From Symbiodinium natans (taxonomy: Eukaryota > Sar > Dinophyceae > Suessiales > Symbiodiniaceae): a stretch of 64,000 bases of DNA. Location of the stretch: positions 103,501-167,500 of the forward strand of contig CAJNDS010000143.1 of the NCBI GenBank assembly GCA_905221605.1, given 5' to 3'. Made by a program: the position numbers and the translations under genes. Positions 10,461 through 20,426 of this stretch are shown here, in pieces. The notes under the pieces are model-generated. The model was not told the origin of the DNA and made no database searches. It saw only the letters and a list, made by a program, of their open reading frames with translations. Position 1 is the stretch's first letter; every line of letters begins with the position of its first letter.

Positions 10461-13010
10461 AGAGAGGGAGAGAGGGAGAGAGGGAGAGAGAGGGAGAGAG
10501 GGAGAGAGGCCTGCCTTGATTGTTGCTACAGGTGCGTGAAGCGTGTGGTGGAGGTTGATGGCGAATATGCCAACCGTGAGAAGGGAGAGGACCTTGCTGA
10601 CAGTCACAGGATGTCGCAGGTTGTACACGATGGGTAGGAAGTGTACGCTCTCGCATAAGACTTGCGAGGTGATTGTTTTGGCTGGTTGGGATGGAATGAC
10701 TTTGGACGTGTACCTTTCCTGTTGGCGGCTGCACAGGACAAGCCAGACAAGGCTGGCACAGGCTTCCCCGACAACAAGGCACAAAAACGGCCACCTTCGG
10801 CCTTGCTTGCGAAGTCAGCAGAGGGAAACAGCAGGTGTACCGCGGCGTCTGCTCAAACCACATTTGCGACATGAGCCCAGGAGTATTCTGATTTGCGCCT
10901 CTGTGTGTGGCATTGCGTTGAAGCTGTCATTGCTGTGGGGTAAGATCCAGTTGGAGAGTAGTTGGAGTTGTGTTTGGCTGCAAAAGGAGATGACGTGATG
11001 ATCACCGGTCCTACCGGCGCTGAGATGCTCCTGCTGCTTGGCTTGCAAAAACATTTATGAACTTTAGCTTGGCGTCGGGGGATCAGCTTCCCACTCTGCT
11101 GCTGCGGGTGCCGCAAATCTGTATCCCGCGCCAGCCAATCGCAAGCCCCTGAGCCAACAATGAAAGCGAATCCGAAATTCTCACTTGCCATAGACCACCG
11201 CAACAGCTTGAATTCCTCATGCTTTTCAAAGAACTTTCCTTGACTCCCGGCACCTGCAGGCCAGAAGACCCGGAAGCCAACATCATCATGCTGGCCACAG
11301 GAATCCTGATGTCAATTTGCTGTGCCAAGATTGTGATGAGCTGGAAGGTTGCATGCAGCTCGCATGGAAGGTACCGGTATTGCGCCCATGCGCTCCTACT
11401 GCCGCCTCCTGTTCCATGACGATGCTGGTGCCAGTTCAGTCTCACAGAAGCACTTAAGCAAGAGTCTTTGAGCGATTTTGTGCGCGTGGTGTTTCGGCAT
11501 CTTGTGGCTCACGAGTCCAAAGTGAGTCTATTGTGGGCTCGGGGTCGCTGCTGTTCTGCTGCGTCTGCGGGCACGAGTTTCTGGCCGCTTTGTGAGTTTT
11601 GGATCGCAATTTCAACAGACGGCATTCCAAGTCCCGGCCGCGGCTCAGCCCTTCAAATGCCTAGGGACAGAGTGTCTGAAGCTGCCTCGGGAGGTTCAGT
11701 CTCGGAAAATCTGACGTCACAAAATGCTCACTGCCCGTATCGGAGCGTTGGGCAGGAAACGTGATATGATGTTGTTAGTTGCAGGATCGAACCAACATCT
11801 CAGTTGACTGCGCCATATTGTGCCAACTGTCTTTTCCGGGAAGATCGGGAAGCAATATCGTGCGGTGTTTTTGTAGCAGAGTCCCAGTGCTCGAGGATGG
11901 TGACCGCAAGTTCAAGGGCCTCGCCTGGCTCTTCATGGGTGTCCCCTACTCCAAGTCTTTGTTGTACGACGATGCGTTTCGGCCGCAATCGAGCGATGGA
12001 TAGAAGTGTGATGAAGTGTGTAAACTAGTGTAAGCAGTGTTCTTTACTTCTTGCAGGCATGATATGTGACGTCTTGGTTTTCCTGACACGCGAGGAACAC
12101 GAGGCTTACAAGAAGGCGTACCCTTCCCAGTTCAAGTACGACTACGCTGTCAGCCGAGAGCAGAAGAACGCGGCAGGCCAGAAGATGCCTTTCGGCTCCG
12201 ACATGCTCCGAAGAAGCTCTTCCGCTTCTTCCTTTTCTTCGCTTTCTTTCTCTCTTGCAGGTTGCATTGAGTTGAATCTTTTGTTGGGATATTTGACAGT
12301 ATCCCAATCCGAGATTGTGCTCCAAGGTACATTCAGACCAAGATGGCCGAGTACGCAGCCTCTGAGCACAATCACTCATGTCATGGAAAGCGTCTGTGGT
12401 GGAGACAGCGGTAATCTGGTAGGGCTGTAGGGTCGTAGCGTGTTGATCATTGAAAACATAAAGCTGGCACAGCACCGTGTAGCAACTAAGGATGAGCTCT
12501 GGGAGCTCATGCAGGATGAGAAGACGCATGTCTACATGTGTGGCTTGAAAGGCCCGTGTGTGTTAGGTCCAGCCATGTCCGACGCAGAAATTCGGATTGT
12601 GGTTGCTTGGTTCTGGTACTCCTGGAGGGGTAGAAAAGGGGATGCACCGGGCCGAGCAAAAGCAAAGAGGTATGGAGTCCGGCATGGCCGAGTGCTTCGG
12701 ACCCATCGCGGAAAAGGCTGGAAAGGACCGCGCTTGCTGTTTCGGACGCAGATCGTTGTCTAAGATCGCAGCCCCAAGTCACGTGCAGGACTGGGCCGAG
12801 TTCGCCAAAGCCATGAAGAAGGACCGGCTTGGCCCAAACTCCAGAAGCATGACGCGGGGTAATGTCCTGGATTGCAAGCTTGCCCTACCTCATTTTACAT
12901 GCCCTGTTTCGCTGTAGACCAGCTTGCCTGTCGAGCTAGACAGGGGTGCCATGTGGTATCTATCGTCAATCAATCAACAGGCTGATCGCTACCACGTGGA
13001 GGTCTACTGA
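8421..13010 (+). CDS. petH: Plastid ferredoxin-NADP+ reductase (FNR), 19 exons
   Basis: FNR passes electrons from reduced ferredoxin to NADP+ at the end of photosynthetic electron transport, in the plastid. Exons: 8421-8562, 8692-8782, 8866-8935, 9022-9084, 9746-9857, 10042-10071, 10142-10238, 10532-10589, 10835-10880, 10987-11032, 11260-11300, 11371-11423, 11896-11973, 12095-12186, 12327-12357, 12491-12551, 12670-12725, 12789-12821, 12981-13010. They sum to 1,230 bases, giving 409 residues in one frame. Family landmarks appear in order: WNLFTPKAPYPGK (110-122), FAD-binding RLYSIASS (182-189), GVCSNHICD (225-233), NADP-binding ATGTGIAPMRSY (264-275), GLAWLFMGVP, DYAVSREQ, THVYMCGLKG, and the C-terminal VEVY whose Tyr stacks on the flavin. 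Residues 1-101 form a bipartite plastid leader. None of the 18 introns has a GT donor. The ATG at 8421 is the only start in frame after the stop at 8406. The exon 3/4 boundary (8935/9022) is ambiguous by one base. Identity is secure; single junctions could shift slightly. Confidence 0.97.
9121..9313. repeat. Microsatellites in FNR intron 4 (CATGAACATG and ATGATGT units)
   Basis: A 10-base CATGAACATG-type repeat (about 9121-9232) passes into a 7-base repeat, TATGATG (about 9233-9313, roughly 11 copies). Both lie inside the 661-base intron 9085-9745, the longest of the gene. They create spurious minus-strand frames reading HHTSYI repeats. Confidence 0.9.
9659..9720. repeat. CATGG-type pentamer repeat in FNR intron 4
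   Basis: Repeated CATGG and CATGT pentamers just upstream of the exon starting at 9746. They lie within the same intron as the 9121-9313 repeats. Confidence 0.85.
10327..10509. repeat. GA-rich microsatellite in FNR intron 7
   Basis: A purine tract of GA and GGGA repeats broken by GGAAGGAAGG and GACAGAAAGACAG pieces. It fills most of the intron 10239-10531 (GC donor, AG acceptor). It generates Arg/Glu-repeat frames on + and Leu/Ser-repeat frames on -, which are not genes. Confidence 0.95.
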
Positions 13011-13621
13011 GTGCCGTTTCCCGGGCAATTTTCAGCGCCATGCTTGCAGCATCGGGTGACTCGTGGCGCATGGCAATTGCGAACAGGAGACAGGAGATTG
13101 CTTTGTTATCGGTGCCGATATCAGTGTTCGTATTGCTTCTTGGAGCAGCTGCTGTGCGCCGTGATGCGACCCGTCCTTGTCATTGCGAGTGTAGGCTCGA
13201 TTGTCCGATTTTCCCTTCGTTGCAGAACGCTGATTTTGTGATGTGTGTGTGTCAGCACTCAGCATGTTTCATGGGCTTCCCCAAAGCGTTTGCGCCTGCG
13301 CAGCCGTTCCTCAGGACATTTCCACACCTGTAAGGTATGCAGGGCAAGGGAGTGTTTATTCTTTTGGGTCCTTCTCTTTGTGTTTCCGAAGAGAACCCTG
13401 CATCTCCTTCATGAATTTAGAGGAATTATGTTTTTCGACCTATGTATAGCTTGCGAATGATTTAGAAGGATACAATACGGTGTATATACATGTGCATGTC
13501 ATATGTATTTTAGTACATGTCTTGCATAGCGTATGTACATATAAACAACACATATGGATAGTCTTCAGTGTGTACATATATATATATATAGCTCGAAAGT
13601 TGGTTATACATATATATGGTA
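13011..13621. other. FNR 3' flank, TA-rich
   Basis: The sequence downstream of the FNR stop holds no exon I can support. It turns AT-rich from about 13450, with ATATATAT and TACATAT tracts (13571-13618) that run directly into the left end of the inverted-repeat element at 13622. I see no recognisable poly(A) signal or terminator. Confidence 0.6.
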
Positions 13622-13757
13622 CCCCCCCCCAGTGACCTACCCTTTTTCGCCTTGTCTCAAGTCACAGCTGCACTGCAAGCAAACTCGGTGTGCAATATAG
13701 CGTATTTCCTAGGGCGTAGACTAAAATACAACTAAAATCGCATACACGGGACAGTAG

Positions 13758-14027
13758 AAAAACCAAAAATACCAAAACCAAAAAAACCAAAAAAACCAAA
13801 ACCAAAAAAACCAAAAAACCAAAACCAAAAAAACCAAAAGAACCAAAACCAAAAAAACCAAAAATACCAAAAAAACCAATTTTCCGGGACTCTCAGGAAA
13901 TCCCTATGAGGCTTCTCCAAGAGTCCCAGAAAATTGTTTTTTTTGGTATTTTTGGTTTTTTTGGTTTTTTTGGTTTTGTTGGTTTTGGTATTTTTGGTTT
14001 TTTGGTTTTGGTATTTTGGCTTTTTGG
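13758..14027. repeat. Large foldback: ACCAAAA arm, GGGACTCT stem, TTTTGGT arm
   Basis: The left arm (13758-13879) is repeated ACCAAAAA/ACCAAAACC. The right arm (about 13937-14027) is its reverse complement, repeated TTTTGGTTTTTTGGT. In the spacer, GGGACTCT (13886-13893) pairs with AGAGTCCC (13920-13927). The whole could fold into one long hairpin. It lies just inside the left end of the TIR element. Confidence 0.9.
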
Positions 14028-14084
14028 TTCGCCTTCACGGTCACGAGGCAACAACTACGCATGTTTAAGTGTGCTTATGCTAGT

Positions 14085-15412
14085 TGTGCTTTTCAAAAAT
14101 AGTATATAAGTGGTCTTTCTAGTGCTTCAGAACTTTTTGTTTCGTTATTATGTAAGTAGAGCCGCTAGTGTTTAGTGCATCTTTTGGTTGTACTCAAGTG
14201 TAGTAGACCTTATTCAGCCATTACTTGGTGCTCTGATAGCTAAATTCGCATGGATAATATTTGCCTGGTAAATGCGATTAATTATCTAGAAGCAGCATTT
14301 GCAATACTTGTCTTGAGAAAAAGCATTTATTGCTTAGAATTGTTTGCTTAAAAAGTGACTCCTACTCGTCCAGGGATACCCCAAAACCCTATAATCCAAA
14401 CTTCACCAGAGATTCTCCTGAAAAGCTTGCGCTTTTGGATGTTTTTACGTATTTGTGAATTTGCTTGTGGTATGGCCTTCACTTTAGAAGTACTTTTCTA
14501 GGATTCTTGTGCATTTTTTAAGCCTGATTGTGCAAGTTGCGTTTTTCAAGCATAGTATATATGTGGTCTTTATTGAATACTTCAGACATCTTTGTTTCAT
14601 CGTTATGTAAGTAGAACCGATTTCCATTATTGTGCATTTTTAAGCTTGCTTATGCAAATTGTGCTTTTCAGACATAGTATACAAGTGGTCTTTAGTGAAT
14701 ACTTCAGCAATCTTTGTCTCATTGTTATGTAGGTAGAACCGTTTCCATTTCCGCAAGTGTTTATTTCGTATTTGGTTGAGTATGGTCCTTTAAATAGTAT
14801 TCACTTGAGTCAAATTGGGCTATTTGCTTAAGAATTCCTCTAGTAGTTAAATTCGCATAGAATACTTCAAAAAAAATTGTTTCATGAATATGTAAACATA
14901 AGGTGTTTCATTTGACTTTGCAGATAGTATTTCAATAAGACTTTGCCTGGTATAAACACAACTGTTTCAATGCATTAGTTGCTCAACAAAGCACTATTTG
15001 CCCTTTAAACCACACTTTGCCATATGTTGGTTGAATATGGTGCTTCTTTCGTATTTTGGTTGAGTATGGTCCTTTAAATGGTATTCACTTGAGTCAAATT
15101 GGGCTATTTGCTTAATAATTACTCTAGTAGTTAAATTCGCATAAAATGATTATTTCAAAAATAAAAACGATTCATGAATATGTAAACATAAGGTATTTCA
15201 GTGGACTTTTCAGAGAGCATACTTTGCCTAGTACAAGCACAATTGTATAAATACAGTATTTGCACTTTAAACCCACACTTTGCCATATTTTGGTTGAGAA
15301 TGGTGTCTATTTCGTATCTTGGTTGAGTATGCTCCCTTAAATGGTATTCACTCGAGTCAAATTGGGCTCTTTGCTTAATAATTACTCTAGTAGCTAAATT
15401 CGCATAGAACCA
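14085..15412. repeat. Two families of internal direct repeats within the TIR element
   Basis: Family 1 (about 80 bases; GCTTTTCA, AGTATA, GTGGTCTTT, TTATGTAAGTAGA) occurs at about 14085-14164, 14541-14622 and 14662-14742. Family 2 (about 105 bases; TTGGTTGAGTATG, TCAAATTGGGCT, TAGTTAAATTCGCATA) occurs at about 14768-14873, 15049-15158 and 15309-15412. Copies are diverged, so the amplification is old. No frame is conserved between copies. Confidence 0.8.
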
Positions 15413-15800
15413 AGAAAAATGTTTCACTATTTGATTAATACTTTGCCTCGTACAAACACAATTGTATAAATAAATTAGTTGCTCAACAAAACATTAATTG
15501 CCCTTTAAAACGCACAATTTGCATAGAAAAACACTGATCTAAACATCTAACAACAGCATTGTCCGCTTCAGATTCAAAATGTAGATTCTTCCAAATGCTG
15601 GCTTATCGGGGTCTGTGAGGTGGGTGTCCCAGTAACTGTCCTTCATTACCCGGTGATTAACTACGCGACTTTTGGGCCTTGTTTGTTATTTTTTGTTAAA
15701 AAGGCCTAAAAAGGCCTAAAAAGGGTAGGTCGCTGGGGGGGGGGTAGCATATATATATGGGTCACCGCCTATAGCGGTTCCCCTGTGTTTTTTGCACATT

Positions 15801-16337
15801 CCCTTAAACCATCTAACCAAGAATCCCTCAAACCATTAAACCAATGGTCTCCCCCCTAAACCATTAAACCATTAAACCATACCATGAAACCATTAAACCA
15901 ATGGTTTCCCCCTTCTGAAAATCCCCTAAACCATTAAACCATTAAACCATTAAACCATTAAACCATTAAACCATTAAACCATTAAACCAATGGTTTCCCC
16001 CTTATGAAAATCCCCTAAACCATTAAACCATTAAACCATTAAACCAATGGTTTCCCCCATATGAGAATCCCCTAAACCATTAAACCATTTTCATGGCGGG
16101 CAACCATTGGTTTAATGGTTTAATGGTTTAATGGTTTAATGGTTTAATGGTTTAATGATTTAATGGCTTAATGGCTTAATGGCTTAATGGTTTAAGGGAT
16201 TTTCATAAGGGGGAAACCATTGGTTTAATGGTTTAATGGTTTAATGGTTTAATAGAATAGGGGATTCTCATAAGGGGGAAACCATTGGTTCAATGGTTTA
16301 ATGGTTTATTGGTTTAATGGTTTGATGGTTTAATGGT
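15801..16337. repeat. Palindromic array of AAACCATT / AATGGTTT units
   Basis: The left half is repeated AAACCATT with spacers such as CCAATGGTTTCCCCCTTATG and AAAATCCCCT. From about 16100 the sequence is the reverse complement: TTTAATGG repeats with AGGGATTTTCATAAGGGGG spacers. The turning point is at about 16085-16105 (TTTTCATGGCGGGCAACC). The spacers, not only the short unit, are mirrored, so this is a true inverted duplication of some 250 bases per arm. Confidence 0.9.
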
Positions 16338-16494
16338 GCTCCTGCCGAGGTACCTCGACTGCATCTTTTCTGCTCCTAAACTTCTGATTCGCAAGCCGTG
16401 TCCCCTGTATCCTTTCTGCTCCGAATATTCTGAATCGCAAGCAGTGTCTCCCGTATCTTTTCTGCTCAGAAGTATACGTGTACTATATGGGATT

Positions 16495-18650
16495 GCGTCT
16501 TAAACCCTAATTCTTAAACTTTAACTCTATAGGGCTTAAAGCTTCGGGTTTAGGCTGAATTGCCGGCTTAGGTTTAAGTGCCTCAATCTTAAACCCTAAA
16601 CCTGTCAACCTTGACCCTCTAGGGTTGGGGCGCCTACATCATGATCGGATTTGACGAGCTCTGCGGAAATTTCTTTATGACAAGGTTATAACTTATTGCT
16701 GTGGTTATAACTATGGGTTAGGGTTTGATTTTTACACACTTATGTAAACCCATAAGAATAAGGGGAGCCCCATCACGCCCCCAACAAGCGAAACATCCCA
16801 AATACTTTACCTTAGCTAAAATATCTCAAGCAACCATCCCCCGATACGCAATTCCTGAATTCCATCATTTAACGAAATAGTTTGTGTATATGTTGAATCC
16901 CAGCAAGTAGTGAAAGTGACGAGCTCTGCGGATATATGTACATGACAAGGTTATAACTTTTTGCTGCGGTTATAACTATGGTTCAGGATTTGATTGATAT
17001 ACATGTAAATTAGCCTATAAGAAAATGAGGGTAACGGTAACCCCATCACGCCCCAAAAAGCAAAACAAAACCTCTATCCTAAAATCTTTACCTTACCTAA
17101 GATAGCTCAAGCAAAACAAAAACTCTATCCTAAAATCTTTACCTTACCTAAGATAGCTCAAGCAACCATCCCCCGATAAGCAAAACCTGAATTCTATCAT
17201 ATAACGATATGGTTTGTTTATATTTTGAATCCCAGGAAGTCGTGAAAAGGACATTTGCTCACAGTATTCTCGCGTCACCGGGAAGAAAGCCCTACAAACG
17301 TAGGCATAGCCCTATGGGATTCAAGGTTTAGGGATCTAAGCCCCAAGCCCTATAGGGCTTTAAGGTTCTATTGTATAGGTAATTAATGCCCAAACCTTAA
17401 ACCTAAACCGTTAAACCCTGTAGGGTTCAATGGTTCGACAACCTAAGGTCTGGGCATGTATACCTTCAGTACCCTTTAGGGTTAAAATCTTTGAACCTTT
17501 GGGAGCCCTATAGGGTTTTAGGGTTCTGACCCTAAACGAATCAGGGTTAAGGTCTGAATGCCCGAACTTCAAACACTTAAGATTGAAACTTTTCGAATTT
17601 TCGTTTTAGATGCCTAAATCCTAAACCCCAACCCCTTAAACCTTAACTCTATAGGGTTTAAAGCTTCGGGTTTAGGTTGAATTGCCGGCTTAGGTTTAAG
17701 TGCCTCAATCTTAAACCCTAAACCTGTCAACCTTAACCCTCTAGGGTTGGGGCGCCTACATCATGATCGGATTTGACGAGCTCTGCGGAAATTTCTTTAT
17801 GACAAGGTTATAACTTCTTGCTGCGGTTATAACTATGGTTCAGGGTTTGATTTATATACATGTAAATTAGCCTATAAGAAAATGAGGGTAACCCCATCAC
17901 GCCCCAATAAGCAAAACAAAACCTCTATCCTAAAATCTTTACCTTACCTAAGATAGCTCAAGCAACCATCCCCCGATAAGCAAAACCTGAATTCTATCAT
18001 ATAACGATATGGTTTGTTTATATTTTGAATCCCAGGAAGTAGTGAAAAGGACATTTGCTCACAGTATTCTCGCGTCACCGGGAAGAAAGCCCTACAAACG
18101 TAGGCATAGCCCTATGGGGTTCAAGGTTTAGGGATCTAAGCCCCAAGCCCTATAGGGCTTTAAGGTTCTATCGTACAGGTAATGCCTAAACCTTAAACCC
18201 TAAGCCTTTAAACCCTGTAGGGTTGAATGGTTCAAGAAAACCTAAGGTCTGGGCATGTATACCTTCAGCACCCTTTAGGGTCAAAACCTTTGTTCCTTGT
18301 AGAGCCCTGTCGGGTTTTAGGGTTCTGACCCTAAACGGTTCAGGGTTGAGGTTTAACTGCCCGAACTTTCAACCCTCAAGGTTAAATCTCTATGGGTTTA
18401 GGTTTAAAGTTTAAAAATACCTAAATCTTAAACCCTAACCGCTTAACCTTAACTCTATCGGGTTGAACGGTTAGGGTTTAGGTTTCATTGCGGGCTGACG
18501 TTTAAATGCCTGAATCTTAAGCCCTAAACCTGTCAAACTTAACCCTATAGGTTTGGGGTACCTACATCATCATCGACTTGTTGCTGTGGTTATAACGATG
18601 GTTTAGGGTTAAAATATATACATTTATGTAAACCTAAAAAATAAGGGGAA
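16495..18650. repeat. Complex tandem satellite with TTTAGGG-like motifs
   Basis: A composite unit recurs. GACGAGCTCTGCGG followed by ATGACAAGGTTATAAC occurs at 16653, 16918 and 17775. The block from about 16520 to 16700 repeats at about 17645-17830 and more weakly at 18430-18610. The block about 17090-17375 repeats at about 17935-18180 with few changes. Between them are many AACCCTAAACC, TTTAGGGTT and CCCTATAGGG pieces, like degenerate plant-type telomere repeat. This looks like a subtelomeric-type satellite now internal to a chromosome arm. No coding. Confidence 0.85.
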
Positions 18651-20426
18651 CCGCAATAGGCGGACGCCCATATATATATATGTATGCAGATATATATATA
18701 TATATATACACACACATATGGATATGCTTCCCGACACCCAAAAGTAGTTTGAAGTTAAGCACTGCGTTTCCAGAGCTTTCTTCTAACACTAAGCCACCAC
18801 CATGATAGAACTGTAAACCATATGAAAGTCACATGTCAAAGCATGCAAATGGCACCGCATGGCCTGTGCTCCACGTAGTTTCGGCAATGTCTTGTGTCCG
18901 TGTCTCGCCATGCCAGCCGTTGTGTTGGTTCCACGTGTGCCTGGGCCCGTAAACGCGCTGGGCTTTCATGTGCCTCGTGCAGCAGCTTACTTGCCCGGCA
19001 GTTTCACTCAGTAAAGCGCTGAGAGGTTTGGTTTTAGAGTACTGTTGGCGTCGAGAGTACTGTCGGTGGCCAGCTTTGGCTCAGGCGCTCCGCCCGCGGC
19101 TCCGCTCACGCTCGCCCGACACGAGGGAGTGCGATCATGACTCAAGACAGGCACGACCGTGTCACGACCATGACATGACTGTGGCATAAACTGTCCATCC
19201 GTGTTTTTCAGCTTGAACCTGACAAATGCAAGGAGCTCCGGCAGCATCGAAGGCACGTGTCAACACGACGCAAGGACAGTGTGTGGATGCGTTAAAAAGC
19301 CATCATGCTATGCCTGCGCATCACTCACTGCAGGACCGTCACCGTGCGTTGCACCGAAACTCCCCACTTGTGCGCCCGCATGCCGGGAGACCAGGATGTC
19401 CTGAGTAGACCGTGCACTTGTGACCATTCCATTCAGTTGCAGACTAGCGGCTGCTAAACACCACAGAGCTCCATTCGCCTCTCGAACGTAGCTTCTTTCT
19501 GGGAGTTGGATGATTCACATTCGTATTGAACTCACGTGTTAACTTGTATGTTACATTCGCTTTGTTTGTTTGTTTGTTTGTTTGCTTATGTGTGTGTGTG
19601 AGCTGCATCTGCACCCAGGCCGGCCCTCGGCTCCGCTCTTGCAGCCGACGGACCGAGGCCACAGCTGATTCGGCCCCCCTCCCCCGTCTCTCTGTCTCCT
19701 GAATCTTCCTCGGACTCCAGGCTTGAAGGCTGTCATCACGAATCTTTGACATGTCGAGACATGGGTTCATTGGACATGAAGAAGGTATATAAACAGTACC
19801 AAAAAGTGCCCCGATAGAGGCTTCTCCTCCGCTGCGTTCGCATGGCGCGGGGGTCGCGGGAGTCACCAGCACAACGGAGGAGGACAGCCACGACAGCCAC
19901 GAGAGCCACGAGGCCGTGAGAATCCTGGGATCCTGTGTGAGCTCTGTCCGTGTCTCTGTCTGTGTCTCTGTGTGTGTCTGTCCGTCTGTCGGTCTGTCCG
20001 TCTGTCGGTCTGTCTGTCTGTCCGTCTGTCCGTCTGTCCGTCTGTCGGTCTGTCTGTCTGTCTGCCTGTCTGTCTCTGTGTCTCTCTGTCTGTCTGTCTC
20101 TGTGTCTGTCTGTCCGTCTCTGTGTGTGTCTGTCTGTCCGTCTCTGTGTGTGTCTGTCCGTCTCTGTGTGTGACTGTGTGGTTTGAAGACCTTGAAAAGG
20201 AAGTGCGCCGGCCGCGAAGGCCTGCACGGCAAGCACGTGCACCAAAGAGAGTGAAGGACTGTTCGGTGAGTGAGTTCTTTTCCAAAAAGCAAAACTGCTA
20301 AGCTGATAGCTGCTAAGCTGCTAAATTGTTATAAGGTTATCTTCTCGCAAGACGAAGGAACGTCGGCGCGGTCTGCGACACAGCACCCTACGCCCACGCC
20401 CTCGTGCAGGGAAACCCAGCGCAGCG
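18651..20426. other. Spacer with TA/CA and TCTG microsatellites
   Basis: TATATA/CACACA runs at about 18670-18718, then GC-richer sequence without a supported exon. TTTGTTTG repeats lie at 19561-19585. CTGT/CCGTCTGT repeats fill 19941-20174 and create repetitive frames on both strands (Val/Cys/Leu/Ser on +, Thr/Asp/Arg/Gln on -). I see no gene. Confidence 0.6.
19941..20174. repeat. TCTG/TCCG tetranucleotide microsatellite
   Basis: An array built from CTGT, CCGT and CTCTGTGTGT pieces. The 169- to 282-residue minus-strand frames across it are repeat translations. Confidence 0.95.

Larger units (their letters stand above)
13622..15744. mobile_element. 2.1-kb element with terminal inverted repeats, TA-flanked, no transposase
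   Basis: The left end reads C9 then AGTGACCTACCCTTTTT (13622-13647). The right end reads AAAAAGGGTAGGTCGCT then G10 (15718-15744). The two are reverse complements over about 26 bases with one mismatch and one length difference in the homopolymer. TA stands immediately outside both ends (13620-13621 and 15745-15746), as a TA target duplication would, with CATATATATGG-like sequence beyond on both sides. The inside is AT-rich, unlike the flanking genes, and contains a foldback and two families of internal direct repeats. There is no transposase frame, so it looks like a non-autonomous DNA transposon (a large MITE). Its superfamily cannot be assigned; a TA duplication fits Tc1/mariner-type elements. 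Confidence 0.7.

Noticed and set aside
10195-10872. 225-residue minus ORF with Ser/Leu repeats
   Set aside because: Shadow of the GA microsatellite in FNR intron 7 and of neighbouring FNR exons.
18748-18765. GAAGTTAAGCACTGCG, resembling the internal promoter of 5S rRNA
   Set aside because: The flanks do not match 5S rRNA and no repeat unit is present.
19444-20292. 282-residue minus ORF rich in Thr, Asp, Arg and Gln
   Set aside because: It translates the TCTG microsatellite.
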